Assembly: GCA_030672385.1 (NCBI GenBank)
Contig: DAOVGN010000047.1
Span: 1-36,642 of the forward strand
Direction: 5' to 3'
DNA from: Deltaproteobacteria bacterium
Lineage (GTDB): Bacteria > Desulfobacterota > B13-G15 > RBG-16-54-18
DNA length: 36,642 nucleotides
In this document: positions 1 to 8,329 of the stretch, one piece after another
How the letters are laid out: each line of letters begins with the position of its first letter
Position numbering within the stretch: the stretch's first letter is position 1
Notes under the pieces: model-generated
What the model was told of the DNA's origin: nothing
Database searches by the model: none
The model's input: the letters and a program-made list of their open reading frames with translations, nothing else
Program-made: the position numbers and the translations under genes

Positions 1-594
1 GTTACCGGAGTCGTCCATCCGGCGAAGGTGTTGACCAATAGGGGCGCCAGAGTGGGCGACAGTCTTATCCTGACCAAACCCCTGGGTACAGGTATTATTA
101 ACACTGCATTAAAGGGTGGGATGGCAGATGAGAATTCGGTGTATAAGTCAATAGAATGCATGAGCACCCTGAACAAGAAGGCATCAGAGGTGATGACAGA
201 GGTGGTGGTTCACGCATGCACCGATGTTACCGGCTTTGGCCTTTTGGGACATGCCTGCGAGATGATTGAGGGAGAGGATGTGGGAATGATGATTTATTTC
301 TCAAAGGTCCCTATTCTCCATAGGACAGAAGAATATGCCATGATAGGATTGATCCCCGGAGGCACGATTCGCAATCGGGATTTCCGCCTTCCTATGATTG
401 AGCGTGCCGCCGATATATCTGATGAGAAGTTGCTGATCCTGTTTGATGCACAAACCTCAGGTGGTTTACTCATATCAGTGTCAGAGCAAAATGCATATTC
501 CTTACTTGAGAAGCTGCATCAAGAAGGGGTGAGGGAGGCAGCTATCATTGGTGAGGTTGTATCAGAGCCGAAGGGAAAAATTCGGGTGATGTGA
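1..594 (+). CDS. selD: Selenide, water dikinase, C-terminal part (5' end outside window)
   Basis: The frame is open from base 1, and the residues before the first listed start (VTGVVHP..) continue the SelD signature, so the gene runs in from the left and only about 197 C-terminal residues are present. SelD makes selenophosphate from selenide and ATP for selenocysteine and selenouridine synthesis. Visible family motifs are LTNRGARVGD, CTDVTGFGLLGH and the late FDAQTSGGLL, which belong to the AIRS/PurM-like C-terminal domain. The catalytic Cys/Sec loop and the first ATP-binding segment lie upstream, so I cannot tell whether this SelD carries Cys or Sec. The protein ends at a TGA a few bases before a cluster of hairpins. 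Its presence shows that the genome uses selenium, which matters when in-frame UGA codons are judged elsewhere. Confidence 0.95.
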   Translation, partial: VTGVVHPAKVLTNRGARVGDSLILTKPLGTGIINTALKGGMADENSVYKSIECMSTLNKKASEVMTEVVVHACTDVTGFGLLGHACEMIEGEDVGMMIYFSKVPILHRTEEYAMIGLIPGGTIRNRDFRLPMIERAADISDEKLLILFDAQTSGGLLISVSEQNAYSLLEKLHQEGVREAAIIGEVVSEPKGKIRVM

Positions 595-598
595 ATTA

Positions 599-700
599 CC
601 ACCGAACAAGCTCGGTGGCTTCGCCAGCCGAACAAATTCGGCTGATCGTTTGCCTCTTTCTCAAGAGACAAACGATGATTAGGGGACTCGCCATCCCCTA
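599..700. repeat. Cluster of four consecutive hairpins downstream of selD
   Basis: Four inverted repeats follow each other almost without gaps: 599-618 (CCACCGA/TCGGTGG), 625-644 (CAGCCGAA/TTCGGCTG), 645-676 (ATCGTTTG/CAAACGAT plus an inner CTCTT/AAGAG) and 680-700 (TAGGGGA/TCCCCTA). The first two share the core CCGAACAA..TTCGG or close variants. No T-run follows, so a simple terminator is not the best reading. A REP/BIME-like repeat, the end of a mobile element or a structured RNA would all fit. Confidence 0.7.
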
Positions 701-897
701 AAAACCCCTGCTTTGTAAGAATCGCTCAGAGGCTGGCAAAGGAAAAAGGAGAGATCTCGGATCTAATCCTTCCCCTGATCAAAAGGGGTAGGTTGATCCC
801 TTTAGCTCCTGAGCAAGTAGTCCATAAAGAGTTTTATGAAAGGCTGAAAGGGAAGATCATCCACTACATCCCGCAGGCCTTAAGGGGGTTGCTGTGA
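679..897 (+). pseudogene. Coding remnant after selD, possibly a winged-helix (SelB-like) C-terminus
   Basis: After the hairpins one frame stays open to TGA at 895-897 and reads as a plausible protein end (IAQRLAKEKGEISDLILPL, then IKRGRLIPLAPEQVVHKEF). There is no start codon or ribosome site of its own. The first dozen codons are hairpin sequence, so the coding part has been cut off at its 5' end. The segment RGRLIPLAPEQVVHKEFYERL faintly resembles the last winged helix of SelB, which would fit next to selD. This is only a weak resemblance and the identity is unproven. Confidence 0.4.
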
Positions 898-905
898 CGG
901 CGTCA

Positions 906-2144
906 TTAACCAAGTTCGATCCTCTCTTCGACGCCATAGATAAGGACAACCATCAGGCTGAGGTAGTCTCTTAAGAGTCTGGTAATGAGAAAATTTTCCC
1001 TGACAAACTCGCGTGCCTTATGTCCCATTGCCTGTAGCTTATCGCGATGGCTAAGGAGATAGCGCATACGAAGGGCGGCACCTTCTGGAGCATGAACAAG
1101 AAAACCCGTGTAGTGATTAATGACCTGCAATCGGATGCCCCCGACATCTCCACCGATGACAGGTTTGCCCTTCCACATTGCCTCTGTCACCGTAAGACCA
1201 AAACCTTCCCGTAGCGATTTTTGCAGGACTATATCTGCCCCTCGTTGTAGGGCATTGATCGTTCGATCGGCCCCAGGGGGCAAAAATAGGATGTGAATGT
1301 CGGGATCATCCGCTGCTGCTACACGTACTTCTTCCAGAACAACCTCTCCTTCTGGGTCGTCTTTCGCCCCCCCTCCTGCAAGCACAAGTTGTAGCGACGG
1401 AGTGAACTTTTTTGCCAGTTTGTAGGCCTGAATCACCCCTAAGGGGTCTTTAAAGCGATCGAAACGAGATACCTGTAGTATGATGGGTAACTCAGGATCC
1501 AAACCAAACTCCTTGTACACAGAGGCAACTTCATCCTCAGCGATATCAATATTTTTCTCACTCAATGGGTCGATGCTGGGCGGGACGATAAATATGTCAT
1601 GGGGCAACGGTTGGGAAAAATCAGCAAGGGAGAAGATACTCGCATCATAGTCATTTATATAATTCTGCAAGTACTTCCATACCGGACGGTGGGGACGGCT
1701 TATGTCTATATGACAGCGCCAGATCCACTTGCCATTTCGATTCGGGCACAACTTCAACAATGGAGCAGGTTGGGGATCGTGGATAAAGACGATGTCTGCT
1801 GCTTCAAGCTTCTCACGCAGCCGCTCTGCATTCTGTGCATTGGTCTCCTCGTAGACATTAAGTAACAATTCTGGAATATCAATTGCGTTTCCCTGTAGGG
1901 CATTATGAAAACTTTTTGTACACAAAAAGAAGTCCTCGCTACCGGTTATTATCTCCCATGTGGTGTCAAGTCCCAACTGCTGCATGAGCGGTACCAGCTT
2001 TCCCAAAATCTCTGCCACACCGCCACCTTCTCGCGTCGAATTGACATGGATGACCCTCTTTCCCCTCAGTAGGGTGGTCAGTTGGCGCAAGTGTTCGATA
2101 ACGTCCTTGCCTGCTACTTCAGCATAGCGCTCGAGTTCATTCAT
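906..2144 (-). CDS. treT: Trehalose synthase, TreT-type GT4 glycosyltransferase
   Basis: A GT-B fold glycosyltransferase of 412 aa. The N-terminal part has HVNSTREGGGVAEIL and the conserved KSFHNALQGN and IHDPQPAPLL blocks. The C-terminal part has QVSRFDRFKDP and the E-x7-E element REGFGLTVTEAM followed by GGDVGGI. These blocks are typical of TreT, which reversibly joins NDP-glucose and glucose to trehalose in the cytoplasm. The gene overlaps the upstream DUF5752 gene by 4 bp (ATGA), so the two are translationally coupled in the operon otsAB fusion - DUF5752 - treT. In this context it offers a second trehalose route, or in reverse a way to recover NDP-glucose. Substrate specificity is inferred from family resemblance; a related GT4 trehalose enzyme is possible. 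Confidence 0.82.
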   Translation of the reverse strand: MNELERYAEVAGKDVIEHLRQLTTLLRGKRVIHVNSTREGGGVAEILGKLVPLMQQLGLDTTWEIITGSEDFFLCTKSFHNALQGNAIDIPELLLNVYEETNAQNAERLREKLEAADIVFIHDPQPAPLLKLCPNRNGKWIWRCHIDISRPHRPVWKYLQNYINDYDASIFSLADFSQPLPHDIFIVPPSIDPLSEKNIDIAEDEVASVYKEFGLDPELPIILQVSRFDRFKDPLGVIQAYKLAKKFTPSLQLVLAGGGAKDDPEGEVVLEEVRVAAADDPDIHILFLPPGADRTINALQRGADIVLQKSLREGFGLTVTEAMWKGKPVIGGDVGGIRLQVINHYTGFLVHAPEGAALRMRYLLSHRDKLQAMGHKAREFVRENFLITRLLRDYLSLMVVLIYGVEERIELG

Positions 2145-2824
2145 GACCCTTCCTTTTCAAGATGGGCTGTACATAGTCGGGCGAGTCTTTGCCGTATCTC
2201 AGACAATGTCGTAAAGTATAGATCGATAGTCCCTATTTCTTTGCACAAATTAGCATATTTTTTACCGAAGGCAACAAGCCAGGCAGAAAAGTCATCAACA
2301 CCTTCAGGTGTACGCCTTCGAGCATCAATGAAGTGGTAAAAAATACTGCCCACCGACAATGCAGGTAAAACATTTGAGAGCATCTTTGGTTCCACGATCC
2401 GTTTTTTAGTATCGAAGACAACGATCTTGGAGCGCTTGAAATAAAACTGTTGATCAGCTTTCGACCAAGGAACCATCTCGCTCTCGTACAGGCGTTTTTC
2501 AATAACCTCTATCAACTCTTGACGGAGCGTCTCTATATCGGGAAAATCTGTGGGATCAATTACCGCCAGTCTTTCGGCGAGAACGTAATCGTGAAGGCCA
2601 TGTCGTGCCCATGCAGCAAAATCATTATTAAACTCCGGCTCCTCAAATCTCGGCAAAAGGAGTCCTCCCCAAAAGTGATAGTAGATGCAACCTGGGCGGA
2701 CAGTTACCAATCTATCCCTTAATTCTCTCAAATTCTGCGCCCGAATACCCGTCGCGATGGCAATGAGCACACAGTCTTTTACTGCAAAGGGGAGTATTGT
2801 TTGGCTGTTCGGTTCTTCCTGCAC
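2141..2824 (-). CDS. DUF5752-type protein in trehalose operon
   Basis: A 227-aa soluble protein with no membrane segment or signal peptide. It appears to consist of two similar halves, each with a YHF/YHFxxA-type block (CIYYHFWGG near residue 50 and SIFYHFIDARRR near residue 165) followed by DDFSAWL or NDFAAWA. This looks like an internal duplication of about 110 residues. I match it to the DUF5752 family, whose members often sit beside trehalose or glycosyltransferase genes; its biochemical role is unknown. The start is a GTG 17 bp after the otsAB stop, with a weak AGGGA upstream. It overlaps treT by 4 bp, so it is an integral member of the operon and may be a regulatory or scaffolding partner of the two enzymes (inference). 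Confidence 0.7.
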   Translation of the reverse strand: MQEEPNSQTILPFAVKDCVLIAIATGIRAQNLRELRDRLVTVRPGCIYYHFWGGLLLPRFEEPEFNNDFAAWARHGLHDYVLAERLAVIDPTDFPDIETLRQELIEVIEKRLYESEMVPWSKADQQFYFKRSKIVVFDTKKRIVEPKMLSNVLPALSVGSIFYHFIDARRRTPEGVDDFSAWLVAFGKKYANLCKEIGTIDLYFTTLSEIRQRLARLCTAHLEKEGS

Positions 2825-2840
2825 AGAAAATTCCCTAAAC

Positions 2841-5030
2841 CTAATCGGTTTTCGTCGCGATAAGTTCCTCTAATAATTCAGTAACCCCATACTGTAATGG
2901 GATATTAAACCGTGCCTTTGTAGGACCTAACCCAACTCTGATAGAATATGCCGAGTCTGGAAGGAGGGCAAAGATATCTTCATCCGTTAGATCATCACCT
3001 ATTGCCAGAATGAAGTCCCACTTCTCTTTAGAAATCCATACCATTGCTGCCCTGCCTTTATTGATTCCCCTATTTTTGACCTCTATTACCTTACTGCCCT
3101 CTAAAACCCCAACATTAAGATTAGCGGTAAGGGCCAACAGCGCCTCCTTGAGCTCCAGTGCCCTTTCGGAAGCCAATTCAGATTCTGCCTTGCGATAATG
3201 CCAGGCAAGGGAAAATTCTTTCTCTTCAATAAAAGATCCGGGTGTTCTGTCCGCGTACAGCTCAAGAATAGGACATATCTCTACTTTCCAGTCATTCGTC
3301 ATAGACTCTATCAAGTTCCACTCCTTTTCTTTGATCCATGCTCCGTGTTCAGCTACCAAACCTAGGTCTATATTCCCAAACCACATTTCTAAGGTACCTT
3401 TGTCTCTACCACTGATAATTACTGTTTCATTCTGTGGGTCTCCTGAAAGTTTTTTAAGCAACCGCAGAAGGTATTCAGTAGGCTGTGCCTGCTGGGGTCT
3501 CAAAAAAAGGGGCATGAGGGTTCCATCATAATCTAACAGCAAAAGTCTTTTGGTACTGCTACCATAGTCCTTGAGTAACTTCTGCTTCAGTGCGGGAGTC
3601 AGAATCCTCGCATGCATCTCCATTTGAATTTTTTTGGTATGCAGCAATCTATCCACGAAGTCCTCTGCCCATCGCATAACATTATAGCGCTGCAGCCGTC
3701 TCTGCATCATCCTGTTAACCTCTATTTTTTCATCTTCTGGCACTACCAACGCCTTTTCCAAAGCCTCCACGAGCTCCTCTTTATTGTTGGGATTCACTAT
3801 GAGCGCTTCACCGAGCTCTTTTGATGCACCAGCCATTTCGCTCAATATCAAAACACCCCTCCCATCTGCCTTGCTTGCCAAATATTCCTTCGCTATCAGA
3901 TTCATGCCATCTCTTAAAGGGGTAACTAAGGCAACATCGGCAATACTGTATAGGGCATTGAGGGTGGGGAAACGTAAGTAGCGATAAAAATACCAGATAG
4001 GGACCCAACCGATAGTTCCATGTTCTCCATTGATCTTGCCGATGAGTTCGTCCGTTTGTTTTTTGAGCGTCCTGTAATGCTCCACTTTAGTCCGTGAGGG
4101 TACTGCGACCAAAATAAGGATCACCTTTTCTTTGTGCTGGGGATTTCTCTCTAGAAAGTCATAAAAGGCCTCCAAGCGTTGAAGGATCCCTTTGGTATAG
4201 TCTAAACGGTCTATTGACAAAATTACCTTGCGGTCACCACATTTGCTTCTCAATTTTTCTGCCGCATTTTGAACCTCTGACGTCTCTACAGCCTTTGCAT
4301 ATCTCTCGTAATCGATCCCCATAGGAAACACATCAACCCTTATGGTGCGATCCGCACCAGAAATGTAACTGACAGTGTGCTCGTAACCTAATAAGTGGCG
4401 TACCGTAGTGAGAAAATGGCGTGCGTACTCATAGGTGTGAAACCCTATTAAATCAGCGCCCAAAAACCCTCGTATGATGTCCTCTCTCCATGGAAGCAAA
4501 CGGAAGATTTCAAAAGAAGGAAAGGGGATATGGAGGAAAAAACCTATCGTTGCATCAGGCATCTTCTCCCTAACCATTTGGGGAAGAAGCATAAAATGAT
4601 AATCGTGAATCCAAATAATATCATCTTCTTCTGCAACCTCCACAATTGCATCACAAAAAAGCCTATTAACGCGCTTGTATGCCTCATATAATGATTCCTC
4701 GTAGATTACGTGTTCAGTAAAGTAGTGGTAAAGGGGCCAAATAGTCTTGTTGCAAAAACCCTCATAATAATCCACTATATCCCTTTGCGAAAGGAACACT
4801 GGATGACAATTGAATTCAGTGAGCAACTGTTCCTCAATCTGTTCTTTATCGTATCCATTTTTCTTGTTTATCGCGATTCCAGGCCATCCAATCCATAGGC
4901 TCCTGTATGATTTATAGAACGATCCCAGGCCTGTAGCCAAGCCACCTGCACTTGGTTGAAACTGTAATTCCCCTCGCTTCTTCTCAATGCTTATTGGCAA
5001 CCTGTTTGAGACGATTAATAACCTGCGCAC
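2841..5030 (-). CDS. otsAB: Bifunctional trehalose-6-phosphate synthase / trehalose-phosphatase
   Basis: A 729-aa fusion. Residues 1 to about 470 are a GT20 trehalose-6-phosphate synthase (LLIVSNRLP, SAGGLATGL, WIHDYHFMLLP, SIDRLDYTKGI, TPLRDGMNLIAKEY). Residues from about 490 are a HAD-type trehalose-phosphatase (LLLLDYDGTLMP with the catalytic Asp pair, VIISGRD, AIGDDLTDEDIF). Together they turn UDP-glucose plus glucose-6-phosphate into trehalose, a compatible solute. The start is GTG at 5030 with AAGGA seven bases upstream. It is the first gene of the trehalose operon; a TATAAT lies at 5054-5059 on the minus strand, but I see no convincing -35, so this promoter is only a suggestion. The fusion seems complete in both halves. 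Confidence 0.95.
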   Translation of the reverse strand: MRRLLIVSNRLPISIEKKRGELQFQPSAGGLATGLGSFYKSYRSLWIGWPGIAINKKNGYDKEQIEEQLLTEFNCHPVFLSQRDIVDYYEGFCNKTIWPLYHYFTEHVIYEESLYEAYKRVNRLFCDAIVEVAEEDDIIWIHDYHFMLLPQMVREKMPDATIGFFLHIPFPSFEIFRLLPWREDIIRGFLGADLIGFHTYEYARHFLTTVRHLLGYEHTVSYISGADRTIRVDVFPMGIDYERYAKAVETSEVQNAAEKLRSKCGDRKVILSIDRLDYTKGILQRLEAFYDFLERNPQHKEKVILILVAVPSRTKVEHYRTLKKQTDELIGKINGEHGTIGWVPIWYFYRYLRFPTLNALYSIADVALVTPLRDGMNLIAKEYLASKADGRGVLILSEMAGASKELGEALIVNPNNKEELVEALEKALVVPEDEKIEVNRMMQRRLQRYNVMRWAEDFVDRLLHTKKIQMEMHARILTPALKQKLLKDYGSSTKRLLLLDYDGTLMPLFLRPQQAQPTEYLLRLLKKLSGDPQNETVIISGRDKGTLEMWFGNIDLGLVAEHGAWIKEKEWNLIESMTNDWKVEICPILELYADRTPGSFIEEKEFSLAWHYRKAESELASERALELKEALLALTANLNVGVLEGSKVIEVKNRGINKGRAAMVWISKEKWDFILAIGDDLTDEDIFALLPDSAYSIRVGLGPTKARFNIPLQYGVTELLEELIATKTD

Positions 5031-5200
5031 ATTACATCCTTCTCTGACCCCCTATTATAAAAAAGGAGGCCTTTTATAGTTTGCAAAGATTAATGATAAA
5101 TTTTACCCTGAAATTGATCTATATGCAAGATCAAAGAATGTTTGTTTGATAGACAGGTCAGGTATATCCTCTCCCATCAATGCCCTGTTGGCTAAAGAAA

Positions 5201-5224
5201 AGGGCATCAAAAGGTTGATGCCCT
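5201..5224 (-). terminator. Intrinsic terminator of the malic enzyme/fumarase operon
   Basis: A perfect 10-bp stem, AGGGCATCAA/TTGATGCCCT, with a 4-base loop. Read on the minus strand it is followed by TTTCTTT. It lies about 30 bp downstream of the last frame of the minus-strand operon. Confidence 0.75.
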
Positions 5225-5252
5225 GTAGAAGATATTTAAGAAAATCCAAATC

Positions 5253-5452
5253 TTAGAACTTCTCGCTTATCATCCTCTTCTTCAGCTCTCCAATGGCCCA
5301 GGTGGGGTTCAGCCAGTTCTTATCAAACTCCCCCTCCCCTTTCCCAAAAAATGAAGGACATAGATGTGTAATCCGAGACAGAGAATGAGCAATCCCCCAC
5401 TTATCCTCATCAACAGCCATGACCATCCCCCGGTAAACCATCGGCATCTCAT
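5253..5452 (-). pseudogene. Frameshifted and truncated succinate dehydrogenase membrane-anchor gene
   Basis: The listed 90-aa ORF here is misleading. In another minus-strand frame, an ATG at 5452 sits behind a strong AAAAAGGAGGGG site. It reads WSWLLMRISGGLLILCLGLH followed by IYVLHFLGKG, which matches the heme-binding first helix of SdhC/SdhD anchors (W..R.SG.....H...HF). That frame then stops, but the frame of the 90-aa ORF continues the same protein as GEFDKNWLNPTWAIGELKKR, matching the usual 'nP.W.i.e' stretch before the second helix. So one frameshift in the G/T-rich run near 5335-5350 broke the gene, and the remaining helices are missing before TAA at 5253. It follows fumarase beta directly, consistent with a former sdh/fum locus. 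Homology is from motif reading; the frameshift position is approximate and a sequencing error is possible. Confidence 0.6.
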
Positions 5453-5466
5453 GATACCCCTCCTTT

Positions 5467-6024
5467 TTACTGCCGACGATATTTGGCTTCCCCTTCCTGG
5501 TAGAGGTCACCGCCGTAAATATCATTAATCACTATTACGGGGAAATCCTCCACCTCTAGACGCCTGATGGCCTCTGGTCCCAGATCCTCATAGGCGATGA
5601 CCTCGGCCTTCTTGATGCTCTTGGCGATCAGGGCCGCCGCCCCACCGGTGGCCCCGAGATAGACCACCTTGTACTTCACCATGGCGTCCTTTACCTCCTG
5701 TGACCTCATCCCCTTTCCGATCATCCCCTTGAGGCCCCGCTCGATTAGCTTGGGGGAGTAGGCGTCCATCCTACCGCTGGTGGTTGGGCCTGCCGAGCCT
5801 ATGGGCTGGCCTGGCTTGGCCGGCGAGGGGCCCACATAGTAGATAATCTGCCCTTTTATCTCAAAGGGGAGTTTCTCCCCTCCCTCTATCAGTTCTATAA
5901 GCCGCTTGTGGGCGGCATCCCTCCCAGTATAGATGACGCCGGTTATGAGGAGTTTATCCCCTATGCGCAGGCCCTCCACCACCTCATCGATCAATGGGGT
6001 GGTTACCCTCTTCACCTCAGCCAT
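5467..6024 (-). CDS. fumB: Class I fumarate hydratase, beta subunit
   Basis: A 185-aa protein, normal for the separate C-terminal subunit of two-subunit class I fumarases. Diagnostic blocks are GDKLLITGVIYTGRDAAHKR, YVGPSPAKPG, GSAGPTTSGRMD and YLGATGGAAALIA. It forms the 4Fe-4S enzyme together with the alpha subunit encoded just upstream, interconverting fumarate and malate in the cytoplasm. AGGAGGGAGGAG directly precedes the ATG at 6024. It lies 20 bp after the alpha gene and in the same operon as malic enzyme. The C-terminus (KYRRQ) overlaps the leader of the broken sdh anchor. The symbol follows common use for the beta subunit and is not the E. coli FumB. Confidence 0.93.
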   Translation of the reverse strand: MAEVKRVTTPLIDEVVEGLRIGDKLLITGVIYTGRDAAHKRLIELIEGGEKLPFEIKGQIIYYVGPSPAKPGQPIGSAGPTTSGRMDAYSPKLIERGLKGMIGKGMRSQEVKDAMVKYKVVYLGATGGAAALIAKSIKKAEVIAYEDLGPEAIRRLEVEDFPVIVINDIYGGDLYQEGEAKYRRQ

Positions 6025-6044
6025 CTCCTCCCTCCTGGGTTTTT

Positions 6045-6884
6045 TTATATTGTTTTTTCCTTATGCCTTTGGGCGTGACATTGAATGTTCACCGCCACCA
6101 ACAGGCTGGCGATATGACAGGGGATCATATCCACGTGCACTGCGAGGGCTGTGACCCTGCCACCATAGCCCTGCGGACCGATTCCCAGATTGTTGATCCG
6201 GCCCAGCAGATCCTCCTCTATCGCTACGATTTCGGGGTCGGGGTTTCTGCTCCCGATGGGACGCAAAAGGGCCTTCTTGGCAATTAGGGCCGCCTGTTCA
6301 AAGGTCCCGCCGATCCCAACCCCAACAACAACAGGGGGACAGGGGTCTGATCCCGACTCCTTCACCCGCTGGAGGACAAAGTCCTTCACCCCCTCCAGAC
6401 CCACAGCCGGGGTGAGCATCGTTACCCTGCTCATGTTCTCGCTACCCCCACCCTTGGGGGCGGCGATTACCTTTATCTTATCCCCAGGGACCACCTCCAG
6501 GTGGATGATGGCCGGGGTATTGTCGCCGGTGTTCTTGCGGGTAAAACAATGGCAGGTGGATTTGCGCAGGTACCCCTCCTGATAGCCCTGCCTTACCCCT
6601 TTATTGATCGCCTCTGTGAGATCCCCTCCCACCAGGTGTACATCCTGACCTAGCTCAATAAAGACCACCGCCAGCCCTGTATCCTGACAAATAGGCATCT
6701 CCTCCTCTTTGGCGATCCTGGCGTTCTCGATCAACTCCGTGAGGATCTCCTTGCCAATGGGGGATTCCTCCACCTCCAGGGCCTGGTTAAAGGCCGCCAA
6801 CACGTCCTCCCCCAGGTTGATGTTGGCATCGATGAAGAGATCCCTCACCACCTTGGTTATCTCTCCCACAGATACCTCTCTCAT
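6045..6884 (-). CDS. fumA: Class I fumarate hydratase, alpha subunit
   Basis: A 279-aa N-terminal subunit of an oxygen-sensitive 4Fe-4S fumarase. Visible cluster and active-site blocks are PICQDTGLAVVF, CHCFTRKNTGDNTPA, GGGSENMSR and DPCPPVVVGVGIGG, which supply the three cysteine regions that hold the cluster. The ATG at 6884 has AAAGGAGG nine bases upstream. The gene lies 23 bp after malic enzyme and 20 bp before the beta gene, so malate made from fumarate can pass directly to the malic enzyme encoded in the same transcript. The same fold also occurs in L-tartrate dehydratase, but the malic-enzyme neighbour favours fumarase. Confidence 0.93.
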   Translation of the reverse strand: MREVSVGEITKVVRDLFIDANINLGEDVLAAFNQALEVEESPIGKEILTELIENARIAKEEEMPICQDTGLAVVFIELGQDVHLVGGDLTEAINKGVRQGYQEGYLRKSTCHCFTRKNTGDNTPAIIHLEVVPGDKIKVIAAPKGGGSENMSRVTMLTPAVGLEGVKDFVLQRVKESGSDPCPPVVVGVGIGGTFEQAALIAKKALLRPIGSRNPDPEIVAIEEDLLGRINNLGIGPQGYGGRVTALAVHVDMIPCHIASLLVAVNIQCHAQRHKEKTI

Positions 6885-6907
6885 CCCCTAAACCTCCTTT
6901 CCCCAGC

Positions 6908-8248
6908 CTATGTCTCCGGGGGCGTCTGGATAAACCCCTCCTTCATGAGGATCTGGGTCTCCTCCCTCGCCCTCTTTATGATCCGGGTGGCCTTCTCAAA
7001 AAGCTCCTCGCGGGAGGGCTTCGCTCTGGCTACCCCCTGCTCGATGGCCTTCAGCGCCACGGCCACCGCCTCTCGGGGGAAGACCTCCCATTCATCCATG
7101 GTGGGGATGAGGTACTCCTCGTTCATCCCGATGTCCTCGGCACAGCGGGCCAGCTCCTCGGCCGAAGCAATACTCATCTCATCAGTAATGGTGGTGGCCA
7201 TCACATCTAAGGTCCCGCGGAAGATACCCGGAAAGCCCAAGGAGTTATTCACCTGGTTGGGAAAGTCGGAGCGGCCGGTGGCCACGATCCTTGCCCCCGC
7301 CTCCTTGGCCTCCCAGGGCCAGATTTCCGGGATGGGATTGGCACACACAAAGACAATGGCATCCTTGGCCATATCCTCTATCCACTCCTTCTTGATGGTG
7401 TCCGGTCCCGGTTTGGAAAGGGATATGCAGACATCGGCCCCCTTCATCGCATCGGGGATCCCACCGACAACTCCATCTTTGTTGGTAACCTGACAGAAGT
7501 GCCACTTCTCTTTATATTTGTCCTTTAGCTCGCTGCGGCCAGGGTGTAGCGTTCCCTTGGTGTCCACCATGACGATGTTTCCTGGGGTGACCCCTGCGGC
7601 GATAAGCACCCTTGCGATGGCGATATTCGCCGCCCCGGCCCCGATCATTGCGATGCGCACCTGATCCATGGCCTTACCCACGATCTTGAGGGCGTTGATC
7701 AGGCCGGCCAAGGTGACCGCTGCCGTACCCTGCTGGTCATCATGCCAGATGGGTATCCGGGCCTCTTTGCGCAGGGTATCAAGGATATAAAAGCACTTCG
7801 GGTGGGAGATATCTTCCAGGTTTACACCGCCAAAGCTCGGTTGCAGCAGCAAAACGGTCTTGATGATCTCGTCGGGGTCTTTGGTATCCAGGCAGATGGG
7901 AAAGGCATCTACACCCCCCAGGTACTTGAACAGAATAGCCTTCCCCTCCATCACAGGCAAAGCCGCCTCAGGACCGATATCCCCCAAGCCCAGGACCCTG
8001 GTACCATCGGAGACCACGGCCACCATATTGGCCTTATTGGTATGCTGGAAAACTGTGTCGGGATTCTTGTTGATGTCTTTGCACGGCTCTGCCACCCCTG
8101 GAGTATACCAGATGGCAAAGTCATTAAAGTCCCTGATGGCGCACTTAGGGGTTACCTCCACCTTCCCCTGATAAAAGGGGTGGAGTCTCATGGCATCCTG
8201 GGCCGGTTTCTTCGCCTTGGCCAATAGCTCTTCTTTGGTAACCTTCAT
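6908..8248 (-). CDS. maeB: NAD(P)-dependent malic enzyme (malate dehydrogenase, decarboxylating)
   Basis: A 446-aa short-form bacterial malic enzyme that converts malate to pyruvate and CO2. The N-terminal part has YTPGVAEPCKDI and VVSDGTRVLGLGDIGP. The catalytic/metal region has WHDDQQGTAAVTLAGL, the dinucleotide fold has IGAGAANIAIA, and GRSDFPNQVNNSLGFPGIFRG is near the end. It lacks the phosphotransacetylase-like extension of long MaeB proteins. I place the start at ATG 8248 rather than the longer ORF start, because AAGGAGGG sits five bases before it. It is the first gene of the malic enzyme - fumarase alpha - fumarase beta operon. NAD versus NADP use cannot be told from the sequence by eye. 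Confidence 0.93.
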   Translation of the reverse strand: MKVTKEELLAKAKKPAQDAMRLHPFYQGKVEVTPKCAIRDFNDFAIWYTPGVAEPCKDINKNPDTVFQHTNKANMVAVVSDGTRVLGLGDIGPEAALPVMEGKAILFKYLGGVDAFPICLDTKDPDEIIKTVLLLQPSFGGVNLEDISHPKCFYILDTLRKEARIPIWHDDQQGTAAVTLAGLINALKIVGKAMDQVRIAMIGAGAANIAIARVLIAAGVTPGNIVMVDTKGTLHPGRSELKDKYKEKWHFCQVTNKDGVVGGIPDAMKGADVCISLSKPGPDTIKKEWIEDMAKDAIVFVCANPIPEIWPWEAKEAGARIVATGRSDFPNQVNNSLGFPGIFRGTLDVMATTITDEMSIASAEELARCAEDIGMNEEYLIPTMDEWEVFPREAVAVALKAIEQGVARAKPSREELFEKATRIIKRAREETQILMKEGFIQTPPET

Positions 8249-8329
8249 GCTTCCCTCCTTGGTTCCCAATTATTTTCTCTGTTACCCCCTTCCTTTATAG
8301 CCGCATGACCTCCTGATGATGAGTTCGGG

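Noticed and set aside
5054-5086. Promoter of the trehalose operon
   Set aside because: A perfect TATAAT is present, but no -35 at proper distance; the only TTGCAA is 21 bp away. Mentioned in the gene entry only.
5253-5525. 90-aa minus-strand ORF as an independent gene
   Set aside because: Its first third overlaps fumarase beta, and its second part completes the sdh anchor remnant of another frame.
7742-8227. 161-aa plus-strand ORF antisense to malic enzyme, and similar long shadows (6945-7493, 9456-10028, 22441-22980, 15154-15663)
   Set aside because: These lie fully inside strongly supported genes on the other strand, without ribosome sites or recognisable motifs; they reflect GC-rich codon structure.
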